This document shows positions 16,315 to 24,997 of a stretch of DNA of 64,000 nt, one piece after another. Each line of letters starts with the position of its first letter. The stretch's first letter is position 1. Both the position numbers and the translations under genes were made by a program. The notes under the pieces are model-generated. The model was not told the origin of the DNA. It saw only the letters and a list, made by a program, of their open reading frames with translations, and ran no database searches. Source of the DNA: JANMCE01 sp963791625 (GTDB taxonomy: Bacteria > Actinomycetota > Acidimicrobiia > Acidimicrobiales > Ilumatobacteraceae); the NCBI GenBank assembly GCA_963791625.1, contig CAWBTA010000007.1, positions 62,001 through 126,000 of the forward strand. The letters are read 5' to 3'.

Positions 16315-17328
16315 ATGGCCATCGCACCTCTTCCTCCTGTCCGTGTTGCTGTCACCGGGGCCGCCGGCCAGATCGGGTACAGCCTGCTCTTCCGCATCGC
16401 CTCGGGTGCCATGCTCGGGCCGAAGCAGCCGGTCATCCTCCAGCTCCTTGAAGTCACCCCTGCGCTGGGTGCGCTTGGCGGCGTGGCGATGGAACTCGAT
16501 GACTGTGCCTTCCCGCTTCTGACCGGCATCGTGCAGACCGACGATCCCAACGTGGCGTTCAAGGACGCCGACTACGCCCTTCTTGTTGGCGCCATGCCCC
16601 GCAAGGAAGGTATGGAGCGCTCCGACCTGCTTGCTGCCAATGGAGGAATCTTCAAGCCGCAGGGCGAAGCTATTGCCCGTCACGCCAACCCGAACATCAA
16701 GGTGCTCGTGGTCGGTAACCCGGCGAACACCAACGCCCTCATCGCCCGTGAGGCGGCCATGAAGGTCAAGGGCACCAAGGTCAACCCGCGCAACTTCACC
16801 GCCATGACCCGCCTTGATCACAATCGGGCCATCACCCAAATCGCCGCTCGCCTTGAGGTGCCCGTCACCGAGGTGAAGCGCATGACCATCTGGGGGAACC
16901 ACTCCGTCACGCAGTATCCCGATCTGTTCAACTGCAAGGTCGGCGGCAAGAGCGCGGCCGGCCTCGTGAAGGACCGCGCCTGGATCCGCAAAACGTACGT
17001 GCCCACGGTTGCCAAGCGAGGTGCGGCCATTATTGCTGCCCGCAAACTGTCGTCGGCCGCCAGCGCGGCCAATGCGGCCATCGATCACATGCACGACTGG
17101 GCGCTCGGTTCGGCCAAGCGTGACTGGGTATCGATGGGCGTTCCATCCGACGGCTCCTACGGTGTGCCGGAAGGGCTCATCTCGTCGTTCCCGGTCGTCT
17201 GCAAGGACGGGGACTACACCATCGTGCAGGGCGTCAAACTGAATGCCTTCAGTCAGAAGTTTGTCGATGCTTCCGTGGCCGAGTTGATGGAAGAACGAGC
17301 CGCGGTAAAGGACCTCAACCTCATCTGA
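16315..17328 (+). CDS. mdh: malate dehydrogenase
   Basis: 337 residues, oxidises malate to oxaloacetate with NAD. The Rossmann start is VRVAVTGAAGQIGYSLLFRI; MPRKEGMERSDLL is the mobile active-site loop with substrate arginines; VVGNPANTNAL follows; MTRLDHNRA carries the catalytic Asp-region and IWGNHSVTQYPD the catalytic His. This is the cytosolic-type (type 2) MDH used by actinobacteria. It supplies the TCA cycle with sucCD and sdhCAB in the same window. Confidence 0.97.
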   Translation: MAIAPLPPVRVAVTGAAGQIGYSLLFRIASGAMLGPKQPVILQLLEVTPALGALGGVAMELDDCAFPLLTGIVQTDDPNVAFKDADYALLVGAMPRKEGMERSDLLAANGGIFKPQGEAIARHANPNIKVLVVGNPANTNALIAREAAMKVKGTKVNPRNFTAMTRLDHNRAITQIAARLEVPVTEVKRMTIWGNHSVTQYPDLFNCKVGGKSAAGLVKDRAWIRKTYVPTVAKRGAAIIAARKLSSAASAANAAIDHMHDWALGSAKRDWVSMGVPSDGSYGVPEGLISSFPVVCKDGDYTIVQGVKLNAFSQKFVDASVAELMEERAAVKDLNLI

Positions 17329-17335
17329 GCCGACC

Positions 17336-17842
17336 CTAGAAGCGGCGGTAGGACCAGCTCGACGGACGGCCTTCGTGATACGGCATCACGCCGTGGAACG
17401 GGCGCGGATCAGCGTCGAACACAAGCGGTAGGAACGATCGGTCGCCTTCCCACATGGGCAGCGTGGGAAGCGACGGATCGTTGAGCACCCGGCGGCGCGG
17501 TATCCAGTGAAGTTGGCCCTCCGGGTTGGATTGCGGGGGAGTGCCTTCCCATCCGGTGATGAGAAAGATAAAGCCGAGCCAGTCCTCGAGGTTCGGGCCG
17601 AAGCCGGGCCAGCTGACCGTGCCGCGCAGACTCATTGCAGTCACAACGATGTCGGCTTCTTCGTGCAGCTCGCGGATCATGCCGCCGGCCACATCTTCGT
17701 TGTCCTCCAGCTTTCCGCCCAAGCCGTTGTACTTTCCGAGGTGATCGTCGTTCGTTCGAGCCGTGCGGTGCACCATGAGTACCGAGTCAGTCTCGGCGTC
17801 AAGCACGTAGCCCAGCGTGCCGATGATGGGGGCGTAGGGCAC
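17336..17842 (-). CDS. Nudix hydrolase, MutT/8-oxo-dGTP-type
   Basis: 168 residues with a complete Nudix box: GGKLEDNEDVAGGMIRELHE then EADI (pattern Gx5Ex7REUxEExGU with Ala for the last Gly). The N-terminal strand GTLGYVLDAETDSVLMVHR and the later FLITGWEGTPPQSNPEGQLHW resemble 8-oxo-dGTP diphosphatases. GTG start, overlapping the deoD stop by 1 nt (TAGTG), so both are one transcript linked by nucleotide turnover. Converges with mdh with 7 nt between stops. Confidence 0.87.
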   Translation of the reverse strand: MPYAPIIGTLGYVLDAETDSVLMVHRTARTNDDHLGKYNGLGGKLEDNEDVAGGMIRELHEEADIVVTAMSLRGTVSWPGFGPNLEDWLGFIFLITGWEGTPPQSNPEGQLHWIPRRRVLNDPSLPTLPMWEGDRSFLPLVFDADPRPFHGVMPYHEGRPSSWSYRRF

Positions 17843-18555
17843 TAACTGACGGCGACGCGCGCCGCGACCTCGGTCATGGTGTCCACACCGCGTCGGAGCT
17901 CTTCGTCGCTGATGCGCTCGAACTCACCAGACTCGGTGACCAAGAGATCCGACACCGTCATAATGCCGAGCGCGGCGATCTTGCGCAGCGCCGCAACCGT
18001 GTAGAGCGTGGCCACTTCCATCTCGATGCCGAGGTGGCCGCGGGCCGCAAGACGGCCGAATCGCCCCTGGTCGGGGTCATAAAACACATCGCTGCTCGCC
18101 ACCAGTCCGACATGGAGCGGGAGCCCTTTGGCCTTCACGGCGTTGGCGGCTGCCTCCAACAGACCCCAGTCAGCGGTCGGGGAGTGCGCCTCGCCCATGG
18201 TGTAGGTGGACGTGGTGGAATCGAGCGCCGTGGCGGCCATGGCAATGATGACGTCGGCCATCCGCATCGATGACACCAACGCGCCGCAGGTACCGACCCG
18301 CACCAGGCGTGTGGCACCCAGCTGGATCAGTTCCTCGTAATAGATGGCCGCCGACGGCCCGCCCATGCCGACGCCCTGCACGCTCAGCGGCTTGCCCTCG
18401 AACAGGCCGGTGAAGCCGAGCATTCCTCGCTGGTCGTTGACCAGTCTGGCGTCGGTCAGGAAGGTCTTGGCGATGTGCTCGGCCCGCTTCGGGTCGCCAG
18501 GGCACAGCACGGCAGGGGCGTAGTCACCAGGTGTCGCTCGAATGTGAATCGGCAT
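17842..18555 (-). CDS. deoD: purine-nucleoside phosphorylase, DeoD type
   Basis: 237 residues, the normal hexameric PNP length. Phosphorolysis of purine (deoxy)nucleosides. Seen: phosphate-binding CPGDPKRAEHIAK, GVGMGGPSAAIYYEEL, VRVGTCGAL, the nucleoside-binding IEMEVATLYTVAA and the catalytic Asp in MTVSDLLV. Preceded by a leaderless-type -10 box that overlaps the stop of the histidine kinase gene, so it has its own promoter. Confidence 0.95.
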   Translation of the reverse strand: MPIHIRATPGDYAPAVLCPGDPKRAEHIAKTFLTDARLVNDQRGMLGFTGLFEGKPLSVQGVGMGGPSAAIYYEELIQLGATRLVRVGTCGALVSSMRMADVIIAMAATALDSTTSTYTMGEAHSPTADWGLLEAAANAVKAKGLPLHVGLVASSDVFYDPDQGRFGRLAARGHLGIEMEVATLYTVAALRKIAALGIMTVSDLLVTESGEFERISDEELRRGVDTMTEVAARVAVS

Positions 18556-18561
18556 GGCGAC

Positions 18562-18567
18562 AACTTA
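18562..18567 (-). promoter_or_regulatory. -10 box of deoD (leaderless type)
   Basis: TAAGTT on the minus strand ends 6 nt before the ATG at 18555, overlapping the stop codon of the upstream histidine kinase. Confidence 0.5.
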
Positions 18568-20037
18568 GGACATGGCGTCGTGGCGTGGCTTCTTGGCGGG
18601 TGCTTTCGGGTGAGGACGGCGAACGTTGGAGTCGGCCCTGCGCAGGGTGACGATGGCGTCGAGGCCACCGCCCGGTGCGGCCTCCAGCCTGATGCTGCCC
18701 TTGTCCGCGGCGAGCATGCTGGCGGCGATGGACAGCCCGAGGCCGGTCCCGCCGAAACCGTCGGTCTGGCTCGGGTCGGCCCGCCAGAACCGGTCAAACG
18801 CGCGGGCCCGTTGCGGCGGGGTGAGGCCGGGTCCGTTATCCATAATGTGAATATCGATCACGTCGTTGAACGGCTTGGCGACCAATTGCACCTGTGGTCG
18901 CTTACCGTCGGACTTGCTGAGCGCGTCGAACGCGTTGGCGATGAGGTTATCCAGCACCTGGGAGAACCGGTCTGGGTTGGCCACCACGATCAACTCGGGT
19001 GAGCAGGTCAAATCCAGGGTGATGGACCGCTCGGTCGCAAATGGTTCCCAGTCGTTGATGCGAGTTTGCAGCAACGATTCGAGCACCATTGGTTGGCTGT
19101 CGTTCCAGGTGGTGGAGCGGTCGGCACGAGCAAGCGTGAGAAGCCCGTCAACCAGTCGGGACAAGCGGTCGGTCTGATCGAGCGCGCTTTCCAGATCCTC
19201 TTGGCCAGCCTCCGTCACTTCTGATTCCATACCCTCCAATCGCAGCCGCAGTCCGGTGAGCGGTGTTCGTAGTTGATGCGATGCGTCTGCCACGAAGGTC
19301 TGTTGGCGCTTTACCAGGCGCTCGAGCCCCTCGGCGGTCGTGTTGAACGCGTTGCGCAATGAGGCGACTTCGGGTGGGCCGCCCACGTCGGGGGCGCGGC
19401 GGTCTAGCTGGCCGCTGCCGAAGTCGGCCGCAGCTCGTTCGAGCGCTTTGATCGGGCGGGCAATCGATCGGGAGAGCAGCACGCCGAGCGCCGCCACGAG
19501 CGCCAGGGAGATCAGTGCGGTTACGCCGATTATGAGCCAGTAGCGATTGACGTCGGCCCTGGTGGCGTCGCTTGGGAACGTCAGTCGTACCGCACCGATG
19601 ATGCTGCCATTGCGAACGACCGGCGCTACCACAAACGTCAGTTTCTTCCCCAGCGTGTTGGACAGTCGTTCGCCGGTTTGGACGGTTCGTTCGGCGAAGA
19701 GCGCGGCGATCTCCGGTCGATCGGCCATATTGTTGGCTGGGCCGACCATGGACGCCTGCTGGCTGTCGAGCACCACGGTGCCATCCTTCGTGACGGCAAC
19801 GACGCGTAGTTCGCTGTTCGCGGCGAAGGTCCGCACCCACTCCTCGTTGGCCGGGTCCGGTGTTCCCTGGTCGACCGATTCCTCCACTTCGCTGGCGATG
19901 AGAAACGCTCGTTGCACAAGGCTGTTGGTCAGCTCCTGCCGCTTCTGGCGCTGGAACGTCGCTCCCATCGGAATGGTGAGGATCACCAACACCGTCAGGG
20001 TGATGGCGAGGTAGCTCGCCAGGAGTCTCCTGGTCAC
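18565..20037 (-). CDS. two-component sensor histidine kinase
   Basis: 490 residues. Membrane helices at about 5-25 and 166-188 enclose a periplasmic sensor of about 140 residues with no cysteine. HAMP at about 190-240 is followed by HisKA with the phospho-acceptor His254 in DASHQLRTPL and a HATPase with N box NLIANAFDAL, G1 DNGPGL and G2 GFGGTGLGLSIAASML. A basic proline-rich tail (about 472-490) follows. The GTG start overlaps the response-regulator stop (GTGA, 20034-20037). The signal is unknown; the divergent Thr/Pro-rich exported protein is a possible target or partner. Confidence 0.93.
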   Translation of the reverse strand: MTRRLLASYLAITLTVLVILTIPMGATFQRQKRQELTNSLVQRAFLIASEVEESVDQGTPDPANEEWVRTFAANSELRVVAVTKDGTVVLDSQQASMVGPANNMADRPEIAALFAERTVQTGERLSNTLGKKLTFVVAPVVRNGSIIGAVRLTFPSDATRADVNRYWLIIGVTALISLALVAALGVLLSRSIARPIKALERAAADFGSGQLDRRAPDVGGPPEVASLRNAFNTTAEGLERLVKRQQTFVADASHQLRTPLTGLRLRLEGMESEVTEAGQEDLESALDQTDRLSRLVDGLLTLARADRSTTWNDSQPMVLESLLQTRINDWEPFATERSITLDLTCSPELIVVANPDRFSQVLDNLIANAFDALSKSDGKRPQVQLVAKPFNDVIDIHIMDNGPGLTPPQRARAFDRFWRADPSQTDGFGGTGLGLSIAASMLAADKGSIRLEAAPGGGLDAIVTLRRADSNVRRPHPKAPAKKPRHDAMS

Positions 20038-20729
20038 TCGATCGGTCGAAGTCGGAAACCGACGCCGCGGACGGTCTCAATCCACGCAGTGTCACCCAGC
20101 TTCTTGCGCAGCGATGCAATATGGACGTCAAGGGTCTTGGTGGGGCCGTACCAGTGACTGTCCCACACCTGGTCGATGATCTCGCCCCGCGTGCGAAGCG
20201 CGCCAGGGTCCTCGGCCAGAATGGCGAGCAGATCGTATTCCTTCGGAGTGAGTATCAACTCGACCTCACGCAGCAGAACCCGGTGTGATCGACGATCAAG
20301 AGTGAGGATGCCGAGGCGCTGGACGTTGTCGACGTCGGCGCCACCGGCTTGGGCGGCCCCCTCGGCATCGGGCGGTGCGGCGTTGGTGCGCCGCGTCACC
20401 GCCCGGATACGAGCGATGAGTTCGCGGCTTCCGAACGGCTTGACGACATAGTCATCGGCACCGAGCTCGAGACCCAAAACGCGGTCGATCTCCTCGCCTC
20501 GCGCCGTAATGACGATGATGGGCGTGGCCGAAGTCGAGCGCAGTGTTTTGCACACGTCCAGTCCGTCCATGTCGGGTAGCCCGAGGTCAAGCAGCACGAG
20601 GTCGGCTGGTTCGGCCGCAAGGGCTGCGGCACCGGTGGATACCCACGTCACCTCGTAGCCGTCGCGTTCGAGGGCGCGCTGCAGCGGCTCGCCAATGGCC
20701 TTATCATCTTCCACAAGCATGATCCGCAC
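20034..20729 (-). CDS. OmpR/PhoB-family response regulator
   Basis: 231 residues. Receiver domain with acidic pocket VEDD (8-9), phospho-acceptor Asp48 in LVLLDLGLPD, and switch Lys in VVKPF. A linker of about 25 residues rich in Ala precedes the DNA-binding winged helix with ILTPKEYDLLAILAEDPG and the C-terminal TVRGVGFRL. First gene of the two-component operon; GTG at 20729 chosen (an ATG three codons on is possible). Divergent from the gene at 20830. Confidence 0.94.
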   Translation of the reverse strand: MRIMLVEDDKAIGEPLQRALERDGYEVTWVSTGAAALAAEPADLVLLDLGLPDMDGLDVCKTLRSTSATPIIVITARGEEIDRVLGLELGADDYVVKPFGSRELIARIRAVTRRTNAAPPDAEGAAQAGGADVDNVQRLGILTLDRRSHRVLLREVELILTPKEYDLLAILAEDPGALRTRGEIIDQVWDSHWYGPTKTLDVHIASLRKKLGDTAWIETVRGVGFRLRPIE

Positions 20730-20764
20730 TTCAGTACCTTTACACGAAAAGGACCGCTGTCTAG

Positions 20765-20780
20765 GGAATTCACTGATTCC
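20765..20780. repeat. short inverted repeat between response regulator and divergent gene
   Basis: GGAAT (20765-20769) and ATTCC (20776-20780) separated by 6 nt lie midway between the divergent starts. A candidate site for the response regulator, but short enough to arise by chance. Confidence 0.3.
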
Positions 20781-20829
20781 TTACCTTGGCTTGGCCTGGT
20801 CTTGTCACGGTGCCTCATAGAGTTGGCGC

Positions 20830-21483
20830 ATGCCATCCCGCCGAAAATCGCTGATCGTTGCCACGATCTGCAGCATTGTGATGGTTTCCGGTGCCGCAGC
20901 CGCAGCCAACGCTGCGCTCCTGAACCAGGTCGGTGAGAGCAAGCAGCTTCCCACCGGCAAGCTGGCGCTCCCCCCGTCAGCACCACAAACGACGGTCGTC
21001 GACCCCAGCGAAGAACCCACCGATTCGTCGGTCCAACCGGTAACGACGCCTGCCGTGACGACCACCACGACTGCCGCCGTCGTCACCCCCGTTGACCCCA
21101 CCGCAAGCACCGTGGTCGAGCCAACCGACCCTCCCGCCGGCGCGCCCGACGTCCCCGGAAAGTCGTCGGCTCCTCGGAATTCCTCCTCGGTGACGACTTC
21201 GCCTGACGAAGTTCAAGGTAGTCAGGTGACCGCACCCTCATCGAAAGCGCCTGTAGCAACACCTGTGCGCGGCACGTCCTCGGCCACCTCAACGGCGCCT
21301 CCGGCCCGTCCCGTGTCCACGCCATCTCCCACGAAGGCCCCGGCTCCGCAGCCGGTAGGGTCGGCGTCACCGACCACCACGGCCCGCCAACGGCCCGTCT
21401 CCACGCCGCCCACCACCCGGGCGAGCATCACGTCGACCACGCATCACGAAGACGACGACCACAACGAACACCCAGACGACTGA
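20830..21483 (+). CDS. exported Thr/Ser/Pro-rich protein with His/Asp-rich tail
   Basis: 217 residues. A basic start MPSRRK and hydrophobic helix at about 8-30 (LIVATICSIVMVSGAAAAA) look like a signal peptide with an Ala-rich cleavage site near ANA-ALL. The rest is low-complexity Thr, Ser, Pro, Val sequence ending THHEDDDHNEHPDD, a likely metal-binding tail. No fold is recognised. Divergent from the two-component system with 100 bp between, so regulation by it is likely. Possible roles: cell-wall spacer or metal buffering at the surface. Confidence 0.7.
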   Translation: MPSRRKSLIVATICSIVMVSGAAAAANAALLNQVGESKQLPTGKLALPPSAPQTTVVDPSEEPTDSSVQPVTTPAVTTTTTAAVVTPVDPTASTVVEPTDPPAGAPDVPGKSSAPRNSSSVTTSPDEVQGSQVTAPSSKAPVATPVRGTSSATSTAPPARPVSTPSPTKAPAPQPVGSASPTTTARQRPVSTPPTTRASITSTTHHEDDDHNEHPDD

Positions 21484-21509
21484 TTTCTTCGTCGGTTGGG
21501 CTCGCGTTC

Positions 21510-21515
21510 TAATGT
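21510..21515 (+). promoter_or_regulatory. -10 box of 3-hydroxyacyl-CoA dehydrogenase gene (leaderless type)
   Basis: TAATGT ends 6 nt before the ATG at 21522. Confidence 0.5.
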
Positions 21516-21521
21516 CGAGGC

Positions 21522-22379
21522 ATGGCAGACATTGATCGAGTCGGTGTAATAGGAAGCGGCCTCATGGGCTCGGGTATCGCGGAGGTCTGTGCGAAAGCCG
21601 GCCTCGATGTCTTGGTTCGCGAGATCAATGCCTCGGCCGCCGAAGCCGGACTGGCGCGTCTCACGGCATCCTTCGATCGGGCGGTTCGAAACGGGAAGCT
21701 CGACGAAGCAGCGCGCGACAGCGCCATGAAAAACATCCGCTTCACCACGGAGCTAGCCGACATGGCTGACCGCGACCTGGTTATCGAGGCAGCCATAGAG
21801 GACGAGGCTCTGAAGACCGACATCTTCCGGCAGCTCGACGCCATCGTCACCAGCCCGACCGCGCTCCTGGCCTCGAACACCAGCTCGATTCCCCTTACGC
21901 GCCTTGGCGCTGTGACCGACCGCCCCGAGAGTGTGCTTGGAATGCACTTCTTCAACCCGGTGCCGGTGCTGCGACTCTGCGAATTGGTGCAGGGTGCACG
22001 CACATCCACCGAGTCGATGGATCGGGCCGCCGCGTTTGCCTCCGACCGACTCGGCAAGACCGTTATCCGTAGCAAAGACCAGGCCGGATTCATCGTGAAT
22101 GCGCTCCTGGTCCCGTACCTGCTCGCCGCGATTCGCATGCACGCCAACGGCTTCGCTTCAGCCGAAGACATCGACGCAGGCATGGTCGAAGGCTGCGCAC
22201 ACCCCATGGGCCCGCTGCGGCTGTCTGACCTCATCGGGCTCGACACGTTGGTGTTCGTCGCCAACAGCCTCTACGAGGAATTCAAGGAGCCGCTCTACGC
22301 TGCCCCGCCAGCCCTACTCCGCATGGTCGAAGCCGGCCTCCTCGGCCGCAAATCCAAGCAAGGCTTCTACACCTATTGA
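21522..22379 (+). CDS. 3-hydroxyacyl-CoA (3-hydroxybutyryl-CoA) dehydrogenase
   Basis: 285 residues, the size of the single-function enzyme. The NAD-binding Rossmann motif is VGVIGSGLMGSGIAEVCAKAG; ASNTSSIPLTRL and GMHFFNPVPVLRLCELV (catalytic His in MHFF) are diagnostic; QAGFIVNALLVPY begins the C-terminal dimerisation domain. Acts in fatty-acid or butyryl-CoA metabolism, oxidising 3-hydroxyacyl-CoA. The gene is monocistronic with its own -10 box. Confidence 0.95.
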   Translation: MADIDRVGVIGSGLMGSGIAEVCAKAGLDVLVREINASAAEAGLARLTASFDRAVRNGKLDEAARDSAMKNIRFTTELADMADRDLVIEAAIEDEALKTDIFRQLDAIVTSPTALLASNTSSIPLTRLGAVTDRPESVLGMHFFNPVPVLRLCELVQGARTSTESMDRAAAFASDRLGKTVIRSKDQAGFIVNALLVPYLLAAIRMHANGFASAEDIDAGMVEGCAHPMGPLRLSDLIGLDTLVFVANSLYEEFKEPLYAAPPALLRMVEAGLLGRKSKQGFYTY

Positions 22380-22386
22380 CTCGGCC

Positions 22387-23226
22387 TCACTTCAAAAACT
22401 TGCTGGTGGTGTTGTCGGCGAGGACTTTGCCATCGGTTTGGCAGGTTGGGCAGTAGTTGACGGTGTAGCGGGAATACGACACTTCGCGAACGCTGTCATT
22501 GCAGTCGGGGCAGGGTAAGCCGGTGCGGTTATGCATCGCCGCGGGTCGCTCCTTGGACGAGCTCATGTTGTCCTGCTCGCGCTCGAACGCGAGGCCTTCG
22601 TCGCAACAACGACGAATGGCGTCGACGACGGCAGCGGCACCGGCGGTGCCGAGCTTGCCGGTCATGGCAAAGGGGGATAGGCGGGCCGCGTGGCAGATCT
22701 CGTTGGCGAGCAATCGGCCGAGGCCGGCGATGCAGGCCTGGTCTCGCAAGAAGCCATGCAGGCGCATGTTGTGAATGGCGAAGCGTTCGGCTAGCGCCGC
22801 GGCCGAGAGGTCAAGCGCGTCAGGGCCGAGCCTGTCGAGCGGCGGGTGGTCGAGACGGCCCTCGGTCTCGACGCACCACACGCCGGCCTTGCGCTCTGTT
22901 CCGGCCTCGGTCAACAGCCAGGTGCGTCCATCTTCGAACGCCCAGCGGGCCTGAGCCGTCTTGGGTTTGGCGTCGGGCTTCATGTCGTCTTTCAACCGTC
23001 CGCCCTGCATGAGGTGTACGACGAACGTGGTCGGGCCGAAGGTGGCCAGCAGGTACTTTCCGCGGCGGGCCACAACGCTTAGGGCATGCCCCGTGGCGGT
23101 GGCCGGGTCGGGCAAGGCCGTCTTCAACGCTGTGAAGCGAAGCGGTTCAAAGCGCTGCAGCACGGCGCCAGAGAATCGGGCGGTCAGCCGCTCGCAGTGC
23201 GCCTGCACCTCGGGCAGCTCAGGCAT
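22387..23226 (-). CDS. Fpg/Nei family DNA glycosylase
   Basis: 279 residues. The N-terminus MPELPEV supplies the catalytic Pro1 and Glu2 after Met removal. A helix-two-turn-helix region (FLRDQACIAGLGRLLANEI) and a C-terminal zinc finger with four cysteines (CPDCNDSVREVSYSRY then CPTC) follow. It removes oxidised bases by a glycosylase/lyase mechanism. Whether it is formamidopyrimidine- or Nei-like is not settled from these motifs. Start overlaps the SCP2-like gene by 8 nt. Confidence 0.92.
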   Translation of the reverse strand: MPELPEVQAHCERLTARFSGAVLQRFEPLRFTALKTALPDPATATGHALSVVARRGKYLLATFGPTTFVVHLMQGGRLKDDMKPDAKPKTAQARWAFEDGRTWLLTEAGTERKAGVWCVETEGRLDHPPLDRLGPDALDLSAAALAERFAIHNMRLHGFLRDQACIAGLGRLLANEICHAARLSPFAMTGKLGTAGAAAVVDAIRRCCDEGLAFEREQDNMSSSKERPAAMHNRTGLPCPDCNDSVREVSYSRYTVNYCPTCQTDGKVLADNTTSKFLK

Positions 23227-23611
23227 AGTCGGTGTGGTCTCTCACCCGGCTGAACACGGGTTCAAGGGCGGCGAGCACCGGTTGGTTAGCGACCAGTTTG
23301 TCCTTGTCACCCTGCAGCTTGATGAGACCCTTCAAGAACGCCTCCTGAGCGGCGAGGGTTCCGGTGGCGACCCCGACGGCGGTCTTCCAGGTCTGCTCGA
23401 ATCGCACGTCTTCGGGGTCGGCGGGGCCCGGTCCGAACGCCACGCTACCGTCGAGTACCTGGAGGTGGTAGACGATGGTTCCCTCGGGGCCCTTGGTGAC
23501 GACTTGGGTTATGCCGATGGCCCGTTCGCCAGCGGAACCGAGTACCGCAGGGTCGGTTGCCACTTCCTGAGAGAGTTCTTCTATCCAGGCCAGAGACAGG
23601 TAGCGCGCCAC
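23219..23611 (-). CDS. SCP2-like sterol-carrier domain protein
   Basis: 130 residues starting MARYLSLAWIEEL, with the SCP2-like strands TIVYHLQVLDG and the helix VATGTLAAQEAFLKGLIKLQGD characteristic of bacterial SCP2 proteins that bind lipids. GTG start at 23611. Shares an operon with the DNA glycosylase (8-nt overlap), a pairing without obvious functional logic. Divergent from the 223-aa protein gene, start codons only 19 bp apart. Confidence 0.78.
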   Translation of the reverse strand: MARYLSLAWIEELSQEVATDPAVLGSAGERAIGITQVVTKGPEGTIVYHLQVLDGSVAFGPGPADPEDVRFEQTWKTAVGVATGTLAAQEAFLKGLIKLQGDKDKLVANQPVLAALEPVFSRVRDHTDYA

Positions 23612-23617
23612 GGCCTC

Positions 23618-23623
23618 TAGTCT
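23618..23623 (+). promoter_or_regulatory. -10 box of gene 23631 (leaderless type)
   Basis: TAGTCT ends 7 nt before the ATG at 23631, inside a 19-bp gap between divergent start codons. Confidence 0.45.
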
Positions 23624-23630
23624 GCCTCAC

Positions 23631-24302
23631 ATGACTGGCCCGGACCGAGTGTCACTCCCGTGGTCAGCCGCCGACGAGATGTCCCACGCATCTGATGGAC
23701 GGCCGAGTTGGCGGGAGGAGTGGGCCTTCTGGTTCTGGTCGGACGATGGTTTGACCGGCGGCTACACCGGTCTCACCGTGGTCGGCGGTGGTACCTGGTA
23801 CTGGGCCGCCCTCATTCGACCCGGCGAGCCACTGCTGCACGTGTGCGACCTGGACGGACCTGCGCTGCGACCCGGGTCGTCCTCACTGTTGCTGAAGTCC
23901 GAGGGTTTGTGGGCCGACCACGACTGTGAGATGGCGTTCGAGCAGTGGACCGTCAGCAACGAGTGTTACGCCGTCGCACTCGACGACCCCAACGAAGTGT
24001 TTGCCCGGGCGTACGGGGTTGCATCACCGATCGCCTTCGACCTCGAGTGGTATGCCACCGACAGCCCGCATGAGGTCGAAGGCGGTTACGGGCAAGTCGG
24101 CGCGGTGCATGCGGTCATCGAGCTAGCGGCTGGTCCGATGCACGGAGAGTTCCTGGGCTACCGAACCCATCGATGGGGACACTGGTTGTGGGGGAGCGAC
24201 CAATTCGCCGACGGTGCAAGGGCACCGCTGCTCGTCGATGGCGTCCGAGTAGAACGTCGACTCACCGCCCGAGGTTGGAGCGAGACCGCGCTCAGACCTT
24301 GA
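23631..24302 (+). CDS. conserved-looking protein of unknown function, beta-rich
   Basis: 223 residues, no signal peptide or membrane helix. Tryptophan-rich and beta-rich: REEWAFWFWSDDG, GGYTGLTVVGGGTWYWAALI, FDLEWYATDSPHEVEGGYG, GEFLGYRTHRWGHWLWG. The pattern recalls lipocalin-like/hydroxyneurosporene-synthase-like two-barrel proteins that bind lipids or carotenoids, but I cannot assign a family firmly. Its neighbour across the promoter is an SCP2-like lipid-binding protein. Its 3' end overlaps that of convergent dedA by 11 nt. Confidence 0.72.
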   Translation: MTGPDRVSLPWSAADEMSHASDGRPSWREEWAFWFWSDDGLTGGYTGLTVVGGGTWYWAALIRPGEPLLHVCDLDGPALRPGSSSLLLKSEGLWADHDCEMAFEQWTVSNECYAVALDDPNEVFARAYGVASPIAFDLEWYATDSPHEVEGGYGQVGAVHAVIELAAGPMHGEFLGYRTHRWGHWLWGSDQFADGARAPLLVDGVRVERRLTARGWSETALRP

Positions 24303-24945
24303 CGGCAGTGCGCCGATGCTTCACGAACTCAAGTACCACCGGAAGCAGGCTGAGGCCGACGATGCCGACAACCGCGAGGTCGATGTGATCACGGATGAAA
24401 GCGACCCTGCCGAGGAAGTAGCCGAGCAGCGTGATGCCAACCGCCCACAGGGCGCCACCAATGAGATTGAACGTCACGAACGTGCGGTACCGCATCTTTG
24501 AGACGCCGGCCAGAACCGGCGCAAAGGTGCGCACCACGGGCACGAAGCGGGCCATCACGATCGCCTTTGGGCCGTGCTTGTCGAAGAACGCCTGTGCTTT
24601 CAGAACGTTGCTCTGCTTGAACAGCTTCGAGTCCTCCCGCTTGAAAAGTGCAGGCCCGACCTTGCTGCCGAACAGGTAGCCGACCTGGTCGCCAGCAACG
24701 GCGGCGAGGAACAAGATGAGGAGCACGACCGGGAGTGGAGGGAACTTCACGTCCGTGAGCGCGGCCGATAGCCCAGTTGGTTTGGTGAGCAGGAATCCGG
24801 TGATGAAGAGCAGGCTGTCCCCCGGAAGAAAGAAGCCGACGAGGAGACCTGATTCAGCGAAAATGACGGCAGCAACCAGCAGGAGTCCGCCCTTGGCGAA
24901 GGTTTCGGGGCTGAGGAAGCTGGCGGCGAGGACGGTGGAAAGCAC
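24292..24945 (-). CDS. DedA family membrane protein (VTT domain)
   Basis: 217 residues with about five hydrophobic segments. Seen: VIFAESGLLVGFFLPGDSLLF, the re-entrant loop typical of DedA, then GDQVGYLFGSKVG and MARFVPVVRTFAPVLAGVSKM with the conserved F.P..R...P..AG pattern. DedA/VTT proteins move lipids between membrane leaflets (e.g. undecaprenyl phosphate in UptA-like members); which lipid applies here is unknown. GTG start with an upstream -10 box. Confidence 0.92.
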   Translation of the reverse strand: MLSTVLAASFLSPETFAKGGLLLVAAVIFAESGLLVGFFLPGDSLLFITGFLLTKPTGLSAALTDVKFPPLPVVLLILFLAAVAGDQVGYLFGSKVGPALFKREDSKLFKQSNVLKAQAFFDKHGPKAIVMARFVPVVRTFAPVLAGVSKMRYRTFVTFNLIGGALWAVGITLLGYFLGRVAFIRDHIDLAVVGIVGLSLLPVVLEFVKHRRTAVKV

Positions 24946-24951
24946 GGCGGA

Positions 24952-24957
24952 AGGCTA
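24952..24957 (-). promoter_or_regulatory. -10 box of dedA-family gene (leaderless type)
   Basis: TAGCCT on the minus strand ends 6 nt before the GTG at 24945. Confidence 0.5.
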
Positions 24958-24997
24958 GTAGGCGGGGAGTCGAAGAACTATTCAGGTCACCGTATGC

